Shown here piece by piece: positions 59,052-64,000 of a DNA stretch of 64,000 nt; positions within the stretch are counted from its first letter, which is position 1, and every line of letters begins with the position of its first letter. The stretch comes from Streptomyces echinatus (GTDB lineage Bacteria > Actinomycetota > Actinomycetes > Streptomycetales > Streptomycetaceae). The notes below the pieces were generated by a model. The model was given only the letters and a program-made list of their open reading frames with translations, made no database searches and had not been told where the DNA came from. The position numbers and the translations under genes were made by a program. The DNA lies in the NCBI RefSeq assembly GCF_014203595.1, contig NZ_JACHJK010000001.1:250582-314581 (forward strand), written 5' to 3'.

Positions 59052-60098
59052 TCAACTCCGCGGCACCCCCGTGGACCCCCGTACCATCAACTCCCCACGC
59101 ACCGAGGCGATCCCCCCGGGCGGCGGCTCCTCGCGGCCCATCGCCACGCGGCCGGCCCGCGCCCCCGCCTCCGCCAGCGGCAGCCGGACCGTCGTCAGGG
59201 CGGGCACCGCGTCGATGCTGAACGGCAGGTCGTCGAACCCGGCCACCGAGACGTCCTCCGGAATGCGCAGCCCGGACTCGCGCAGCGCGGCACAGGCGCC
59301 CAGCGCGACGGAGTCGTTCGCGGCCACGATCGCCGTCAGGGAGGGATCGCGGCGCAACAGCTCCAGCGTGGCCTCGTAGCCGGACCGCCGGTCATAGCGG
59401 CCGTACACCGTCCAGCCGGCGTCCTCCTCGATGCCGGCCGCCGCCAGCGCCGCGCGATGGCCCTCCAGCCGGTGCCGGGTGGTCGTCCGCTCCTCGGGCC
59501 CGGCGATGTAACCGAGCCGCCGGTGGCCGAGGCCGGTCAGGTGGCCGGTGAGCGCGCGGGCCCCGCCCCGGTTGTCGAAGGTCAGCGCGACGGCCTGGGT
59601 GTCCGGCGACGGCGGGCGCCCGCACAGCACCACCCGCGTCCCGGCCTCGGCCAGCTTCCGCAGCTTCGTCGCGACCGCCGCCGCGTGCGGCGCCTTCTCC
59701 ACGGCCCCGCCGGTCAGCACCACGGCCGCGGCCCGCTGCCGCTGCAGCAGGGTGAGGTACGTCAGTTCGCGCTCCGGCGACCCGCCGGTGTTGCAGACGA
59801 CCGCCAGGCGCTCCCCGCCCGCACGCCCGCCCGGCCCGCCGATCTCGGCCTGGATCGCGCTCGCCATGATCCCGAAGAAGGGGTCGGCGATGTCGTTGAC
59901 GAGGATGCCCACCAGGTCGGAGGTGGCCGCGGCGAGCGCGCTGGCGGGGCCGTTGAGGACGTAGTCCAGCTCGTCCACCGCCCGCAGCACCCGCTCGCGT
60001 GTGGAGGCGGCGACCGGGTAGTTGCCGTTCAGCACGCGCGACACCGTCGCGGGGGAGACCTGGGCGCGGGCCGCCACGTCCGCCAGGGTCACCGTCAT
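59052..60098 (-). CDS. LacI-family transcriptional regulator of the divergent sugar operon
   Basis: 348-aa regulator. N-terminal helix-turn-helix and hinge: TLADVAARAQVSPATVSRVLNGNYPVAASTRERVLRAV (seen in sequence as TLADVAARAQVSPATVSRVL then NGNYPVAASTRERV), hinge ALAAATSDLVGI. Periplasmic-binding-like core: VNDIADPFFGIMASAI, LTYLTLLQRQRAAAVVLTGG, LTFDNRGGARALTGHL, AIVAANDSVALGACAAL and VSVAGFDDLPFSIDAVPALTTVRLP. ATG with GGAGG 8 nt upstream. Divergent from the Gfo/Idh/MocA operon with a LacI-type site AAGCGCTT in between, so it most likely represses that operon until a sugar or cyclitol binds. Confidence 0.93.
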   Translation of the reverse strand: MTVTLADVAARAQVSPATVSRVLNGNYPVAASTRERVLRAVDELDYVLNGPASALAAATSDLVGILVNDIADPFFGIMASAIQAEIGGPGGRAGGERLAVVCNTGGSPERELTYLTLLQRQRAAAVVLTGGAVEKAPHAAAVATKLRKLAEAGTRVVLCGRPPSPDTQAVALTFDNRGGARALTGHLTGLGHRRLGYIAGPEERTTTRHRLEGHRAALAAAGIEEDAGWTVYGRYDRRSGYEATLELLRRDPSLTAIVAANDSVALGACAALRESGLRIPEDVSVAGFDDLPFSIDAVPALTTVRLPLAEAGARAGRVAMGREEPPPGGIASVRGELMVRGSTGVPRS

Positions 60099-60293
60099 CT
60101 CGTCGTCCTCCGGTCGCGCATCTCGTCCTACGTCTTTCACAGACGGCTGGTACGCCCTCGTAGACAGCCAGGCATGGGTCCTGGTTCCGAGCAGACCTTA
60201 AGGCCATGACTCCCGGTTGTTCGCCCCCTCGAACAACTCGAAGCGGACACGGTCTTGTACGGACCCGGTCCGGAGGGCTAGCTTCCCCTGACG

Positions 60294-60307
60294 GGAAAGC
60301 GCTTGCT
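60294..60307. promoter_or_regulatory. LacI-type operator
   Basis: GGAAAGCGCTTGCT centred on the palindrome AAGCGCTT (60297-60304), 59 nt before the GTG of the oxidoreductase gene and in the divergent gap with the LacI gene. The CG-centred palindrome is the usual LacI-family operator form. Confidence 0.7.
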
Positions 60308-60362
60308 ACGCGATCGACGCGGCTACTCAACGGGGCGTCCGGCGCCCACGAAGGGGACTGAC

Positions 60363-61514
60363 GTGACACGTAAGACGGTGCGTATCGCCATGAACGGCGT
60401 GACCGGGCGCATGGGCTACCGCCAGCACCTAGTCCGGTCGATCCTCGCCCTGCGCGAGCAGGGCGGCCTCGACCTCGGCGACGGCACCGTGCTCTGGCCC
60501 GAACCGGTCCTGGTCGGCCGGCGCGAGCACGCACTGCGGGAGATCGCCGAACGGCACGGCCTCGACCACGTCTGCACCGACCTGGACGCCGTACTCGCCG
60601 ACCCCGCCGTCGACGTCTACTTCGACTCCCAGGTCACCTCCGCCCGCGAGGAGGCCCTCACCAAGGCGATCGCGGCCGGCAAGCACATCTACACCGAGAA
60701 ACCCACCGCCGCCGGCCTCGACGGTGCCCTCGCCCTCGCCCGCCTCGCCCGGGACCGGGGCGTCAGGCACGGCGTCGTCCAGGACAAGATCTTCCTGCCG
60801 GGACTGCGGAAGCTGAAGCGGCTGATCGACGGCGGCTTCTTCGGCCGCGTCCTCTCCGTCCGCGGCGAGTTCGGCTACTGGGTCTTCGAGGGCGACTGGC
60901 AGCCGGCCCAGCGCCCGTCCTGGAACTACCGGGCCGAGGACGGCGGAGGCATCGTCGTCGACATGTTCCCGCACTGGGAGTACGTGCTCCACGAGCTGTT
61001 CGGCCGGGTGAGGTCCGTCCAGGCCCTGGCCGCCACCCACATCCCGCAGCGCTGGGACGAACAGGGCAAGCCCTACGACGCCACCGCCGACGACGCCGCC
61101 TACGGCATCTTCGAACTGGAGGGCGGCACGATCGCCCAGATCAACTCCTCGTGGGCCGTGCGCGTCCACCGCGACGAACTGGTGGAGTTCCAGGTCGACG
61201 GCACGGAGGGGTCGGCCGTGGCCGGTCTGCGCAGGTGCCGCGCACAGCACCGCGGAGCGACCCCCAAGCCCGTGTGGAACCCCGACCTCCCGGTCACCGA
61301 GGTCTTCCGTGACCAGTGGCAGGAGGTGCCCGACAACGCCGAGTTCGACAACGGCTTCAAGGCCCAGTGGGAGCTGTTCCTCAAGCACGTCTACGCCGAC
61401 GCCCCCTACCACTGGGACCTGCTGGCCGGCGCCCGCGGTGTGCAACTCGCCGAGCTGGGCCTGAAGTCCTCCGTCGAGGGGCGCCGCATCGTCGTACCGG
61501 AGATCGCCCTGTGA
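60363..61514 (+). CDS. Gfo/Idh/MocA-family oxidoreductase
   Basis: 383-aa NAD(P)-dependent dehydrogenase acting on a sugar or cyclitol. N-terminal Rossmann part: VRIAMNGVTGRMGYRQHLVR (Gly-rich loop), VDVYFDSQVTSAREEALTKAI, GKHIYTEKPTAAGLDGALAL (the EKP motif with catalytic Lys). Substrate domain: GEFGYWVFEGDW and GGGIVVDMFPHWEYVLHELFG, carrying the His and Asp expected near the substrate. GTG start follows AAGGGGAC. Stop overlaps the next gene's GTG. First gene of a LacI-controlled three-gene operon. Confidence 0.93.
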   Translation: MTRKTVRIAMNGVTGRMGYRQHLVRSILALREQGGLDLGDGTVLWPEPVLVGRREHALREIAERHGLDHVCTDLDAVLADPAVDVYFDSQVTSAREEALTKAIAAGKHIYTEKPTAAGLDGALALARLARDRGVRHGVVQDKIFLPGLRKLKRLIDGGFFGRVLSVRGEFGYWVFEGDWQPAQRPSWNYRAEDGGGIVVDMFPHWEYVLHELFGRVRSVQALAATHIPQRWDEQGKPYDATADDAAYGIFELEGGTIAQINSSWAVRVHRDELVEFQVDGTEGSAVAGLRRCRAQHRGATPKPVWNPDLPVTEVFRDQWQEVPDNAEFDNGFKAQWELFLKHVYADAPYHWDLLAGARGVQLAELGLKSSVEGRRIVVPEIAL

Positions 61515-62662
61515 CCATCCGTCTCCCCGCCGCGGACGGCACCCTGCGCCGCCACGAGCCGCGCACCGAGCCCCTGGCGGTCGCGCCCGGCACCCCCTTC
61601 ACCTCCCGTACCGTCTTCGCGGCGGCCCACGTCGTGGCCGACCCGTACGCGGACGTCTCGCCGGACTCGCCCGCCGCGGTCGACTGGGACGCCACCCTCG
61701 CCTTCCGCCGCCACCTGTGGTCCCACGGGCTGGGCGTCGCCGAGGCGATGGACACGGCCCAGCGCGGGATGGGCCTCGACTGGGCGGGCGCGGCCGAGCT
61801 GATCCGGCGCAGCGCGGCGGAGGCGCGCGCCGTGGGCGGCCGGATCGCCTGCGGAGTCGGCACCGACCAGATCACCGGCGGCACGCTCGCCGGGATCCGC
61901 GCGGCCTACGAGGAGCAGCTCGCCGTGGCCGAGGAGGCGGGCGCCCAGGCCGTCCTGATGGCGTCCAGGGCACTGGCCGCCACCGCCGACGGCCCCGAGG
62001 ACTACCTGGAGGTCTACGGCCACCTCCTGCGCCAGGCCGCCGAGCCGGTGATCCTGCACTGGCTGGGCCCGATGTTCGACCCCGCACTGGAGGGCTACTG
62101 GGGCTCCTCCGACCTGGACGCCGCCACCGACACCTTCCTGCAGGTCGTCGCCGCCCACCCGGACAAGGTGGACGGCGTCAAGATCTCCCTCCTGGACGCC
62201 CGGCGCGAGATCGACCTGCGTCGCCGCCTCCCGCGGGGCGTGCGCTGCTACACCGGTGACGACTTCCACTACCCCGAGCTGATCGCGGGCGACGAACGGG
62301 GCTTCAGCGACGCCCTGCTCGGCGTCTTCGACCCGCTGGGCCCGCTCGCGGCCGAGGCGGTACGGGCCCTGGACACCGGCGACGCCCAGGGCTTCCGCGC
62401 CCTCCTCGACCCCACCGTCGAGCTGTCCCGGCACCTCTTCCGGCCGCCCACCCGCTTCTACAAGACGGGCGTGGTCTTCCTCGCCTGGCTCGCGGGCCAC
62501 CAGTCGCACTTCACGATGGTCGGCGGCCTCCAGTCGGCCCGTTCCCTGCCGCACCTCGCCCGTGCCTACGAACTCGCCGACACCCTGGGCCTGTTCCCGG
62601 ACCCGGAGCTCGCGCAGGAGCGCATGCGGACCCTTCTCTCGCTGCACGGAGTGACGCCATGA
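61511..62662 (+). CDS. DUF993/dihydrodipicolinate synthase-like protein
   Basis: 383-aa protein of the DUF993 family, distantly related to the DHDPS/NAL aldolase barrel. Blocks: PFTSRTVFAAAHVVADPYAD, SHGLGVAEAMDTAQRGMGLDW, GRIACGVGTDQITGG, AVLMASRALAATADGPEDYLEVYG, VDGVKISLLDARREI (position of the Schiff-base Lys in aldolases) and HFTMVGGLQSARS. GTG overlaps the dehydrogenase stop by 4 nt (GTGA), and its own stop overlaps the next ATG (ATGA). Probably a retro-aldol or hydrolase step in breakdown of an oxidised sugar or cyclitol; exact reaction unknown. Confidence 0.85.
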   Translation: MTIRLPAADGTLRRHEPRTEPLAVAPGTPFTSRTVFAAAHVVADPYADVSPDSPAAVDWDATLAFRRHLWSHGLGVAEAMDTAQRGMGLDWAGAAELIRRSAAEARAVGGRIACGVGTDQITGGTLAGIRAAYEEQLAVAEEAGAQAVLMASRALAATADGPEDYLEVYGHLLRQAAEPVILHWLGPMFDPALEGYWGSSDLDAATDTFLQVVAAHPDKVDGVKISLLDARREIDLRRRLPRGVRCYTGDDFHYPELIAGDERGFSDALLGVFDPLGPLAAEAVRALDTGDAQGFRALLDPTVELSRHLFRPPTRFYKTGVVFLAWLAGHQSHFTMVGGLQSARSLPHLARAYELADTLGLFPDPELAQERMRTLLSLHGVTP

Positions 62663-63495
62663 GCACGGACCTCGCCCGCTTCTCCGTCAACCAGATGACG
62701 GTGAGGCAGCTGTCGCTCCCCGAACTGGCCGACGCCTGCCGTGCGTCGGGCGTCGGCCAGGTGGGCCTGTGGCGGGAGCCGGTCCGGGCGTACGGCGTGG
62801 AGGCGGCCGCCAAGCTGGTCCGCGACGCGGGGCTGACCGTGACGACCCTGTGCCGCGGCGGCTTCCTCACGGCCCTCGACCCGGGCGAACGCGCGGCGGC
62901 CCTGGCCGACAACCGCCGAGCGGTCGACGAGGCGGCCGCCCTCGGCACGGACACCCTGGTCCTGGTCTCGGGCGGCCTCCCGCCGGGCTCCAAGGACCTG
63001 CGCGCGGCCCGCGAACGTGTCGCGGACGCGCTCGCCGAACTCGCCCCCTACGCCGGGGACCACGGCGTACGCCTCGCCATCGAGCCCCTGCACCCCATGT
63101 TCGCCGCCGACCGCTGTGTGGTCTCCACCCTCGGCCAGGCCCTGGACCTGGCCGAGCGCTTTCCCGCGCACCAGGTCGGGGTGACCGTGGACACGTACCA
63201 CGTCTGGTGGGACGACCGGGCCCCCGCCGAGATCGCCCGCGCGGGCGCGGCGGGCCGCATCCACGCCGTCCAGCTCGCCGACTGGACCACCCCGCTGCCC
63301 GAGGGCGTCCTCAACGGCCGCGGCCAACTCGGCGACGGCGCGATCGACATGCGGCAGTGGAAGAACCTCGTGGACTCCGCCGGCTACACCGGCCCCATCG
63401 AGGTCGAGCTGTTCAACGAGCGGCTGTGGACCCGGGACGGGCGGGAGGTGCTGGCTCGGACGGCGGAACGGTTCGTGGAGCACGTGATCCGCTAG
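62659..63495 (+). CDS. Sugar phosphate isomerase/epimerase, IolE-like
   Basis: 278-aa TIM-barrel protein. Sequence pattern: FSVNQMTVRQLSLPELADAC, GVGQVGLWREPVRAYG, TLCRGGFLTALDPGER, TLVLVSGGLPPGSKDL, GVRLAIEPLHPMFAADRCVV (metal Glu), GVTVDTYHVWWDDRA (Asp-x-x-His), IHAVQLADWTTPLPEG (His/Asp) and PIEVELFNERLW (last Glu). All four expected metal ligands are visible. The ATG overlaps the DUF993 stop (ATGA). Last gene of the LacI-controlled operon; together with the dehydrogenase it fits an oxidation then isomerisation route, perhaps of an inositol or rare sugar. Confidence 0.9.
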   Translation: MSTDLARFSVNQMTVRQLSLPELADACRASGVGQVGLWREPVRAYGVEAAAKLVRDAGLTVTTLCRGGFLTALDPGERAAALADNRRAVDEAAALGTDTLVLVSGGLPPGSKDLRAARERVADALAELAPYAGDHGVRLAIEPLHPMFAADRCVVSTLGQALDLAERFPAHQVGVTVDTYHVWWDDRAPAEIARAGAAGRIHAVQLADWTTPLPEGVLNGRGQLGDGAIDMRQWKNLVDSAGYTGPIEVELFNERLWTRDGREVLARTAERFVEHVIR

Positions 63496-63809
63496 CGGTC
63501 CGCCGCCCCGCGAAAAATCTCGGCGGACCGTGCAACCCTTCCCGCGATTTTCGTGTCGTATCTGTCGTCGGAACCACGGGGGACCCCGGGGGGGAATCGG
63601 GTTCCGGCGGGGGAGGGGAAAACCGAGGGGGCGTGTCCAGGCCGACGGGCCGGAGACGCCCCCTCGAAGCATCCGGGCCCACGCGGCCGACCAGGACGAA
63701 CACCGCGACACGCCGAGAGCTACACGCGTTGATTTCATGATCATCTTCTGCGAGTCTCGTGATCGCCCGAGAGGTTCGGGCAGCACGACTCGCACACGGG
63801 GGAATCCTG
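63496..63809. other. 314-nt intergenic region with a strong terminator
   Basis: Contains the hairpin at 63624-63666, which ends the sugar operon, then the promoter region of the secreted protein gene. A G-rich stretch at 63580-63620 is present. No gene supported. Confidence 0.6.
63624..63666 (+). terminator. Strong hairpin terminator
   Basis: CGAGGGGGCGTGTCC (63624-63638) pairs with GGAGACGCCCCCTCG (63652-63666) with one mismatch, and GGCC/GGCC pairing inside the loop. It lies 130 nt after the last operon gene. Confidence 0.75.
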
Positions 63810-64000
63810 ATGAGCCTCAAGTCCACGATCGTCAGGAGCGGTGTGGCCGCCGCTCTGACCGGCGCCGCGCTGATGGGCGCCGCCACCTCGGCCGGCGCCA
63901 GCACGGGCGCCGCCTACATCGGCTCCGGCAAGCCGAACGGCGGCGCCGCGGTGTGGTGCGTCCAGCACAACATCAACTACTGGCTCGCCACATCCGGTTC
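63810..64000 (+). CDS. Secreted peptidoglycan-binding-type protein, C-terminus beyond window
   Basis: Only the first 63 codons are present. ATG with GGGGGAA 5 nt upstream. Signal peptide: Lys/Arg at 4 and 9, hydrophobic ALTGAALMGAATSAGA, cleavage near AGA/STG at about residue 30. The mature start IGSGKPNGGAAVWCVQHNINYW is like small Streptomyces secreted proteins with a peptidoglycan-binding-1 fold (WCVQHNIN: conserved Q-x-x-L/I-N). The gene is truncated by the window edge. Confidence 0.7.
   Translation, partial: MSLKSTIVRSGVAAALTGAALMGAATSAGASTGAAYIGSGKPNGGAAVWCVQHNINYWLATSG

Noticed and set aside
63580..63666. Possible c-di-AMP (ydaO-type) riboswitch ahead of the secreted protein
   Set aside because: A short GGGGGACCCC...GAATCGG stretch resembles part of that motif, but the rest of the conserved core and pseudoknot partners are missing, and the strong hairpin here is better read as a terminator.

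Overview
The window is very GC-rich, with strongly GC-biased third codon positions, frequent GTG/TTG starts, four-base ATGA/GTGA stop-start overlaps, Tat and Sec secreted proteins, and near-identical copies of a GC-rich intergenic element common in Streptomyces chromosomes. It is most likely a Streptomyces chromosomal segment. The order of several blocks (desferrioxamine genes, leucine-type carboxylase operon, ureohydrolase block) matches what I recall of the S. coelicolor SCO2770-SCO2785 neighbourhood; that is from memory and not checked. || Left end (1-7050): the desferrioxamine locus on the minus strand, desE-desF-desABCD, with two DmdR1/IdeR-type iron boxes (a 25-bp perfect palindrome before desA and a weaker copy before desE). 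7197-18313: a Streptomyces-type secreted pair, a LamG-domain protein followed by a 2208-aa YD/RHS-repeat protein with an RHS core and a variable 290-aa C-terminal tail, then a small lipoprotein that could be its partner or immunity protein. 18409-24775: a branched-chain acyl-CoA degradation operon (3-methylcrotonyl-CoA-type carboxylase beta and alpha, HMG-CoA lyase, acyl-CoA dehydrogenase) divergent from a TetR regulator, with two operator repeats between them. 24975-27044: a second acyl-CoA dehydrogenase and a TesB thioesterase. 27358-28630: a Gly/His/Asp-rich secreted protein and a conserved phosphatase-annotated protein. 28709-34919: a PucR regulator divergent from a Na+/solute symporter, an agmatinase/guanidinobutyrase-type ureohydrolase and a ThDP decarboxylase-like enzyme, which together suggest guanidino-compound catabolism. 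|| 34940-46984 is a mixed block: a small PH-like protein, a VanZ-like membrane protein with a long C-terminal region, two tandemly duplicated beta-lactamase-fold serine hydrolases (with duplicated upstream regulatory DNA) flanking a small secreted protein, a phytase-like esterase domain protein, a fused heterodimer-type ABC exporter, a small four-cysteine secreted protein and an S37 tripeptidyl aminopeptidase. || 47184-52928 is the most unusual part: a tightly coupled seven-gene minus-strand operon encoding a cucumopine-synthase-like protein, a DAO-family amine oxidase, a NodU/TobZ-type O-carbamoyltransferase, a 45-aa proline-rich small ORF joined to its neighbours by overlapping stop/start codons, a guanine-deaminase-like CDA enzyme, an SRPBCC protein and a free-standing phosphatase domain. 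I do not recognise a known pathway and propose it as a candidate undescribed natural-product or opine-like operon. || Right end (53415-64000): a secreted GH3 beta-N-acetylglucosaminidase-type enzyme, an MFS exporter, a TIM-barrel isomerase, a MarR-GNAT fusion, a LacI regulator divergent from a three-gene carbohydrate or cyclitol catabolic operon (Gfo/Idh/MocA, DUF993, IolE-like), and the start of a secreted peptidoglycan-binding-type protein cut by the window edge. No tRNA, rRNA, IS element, prophage or CRISPR array was seen.
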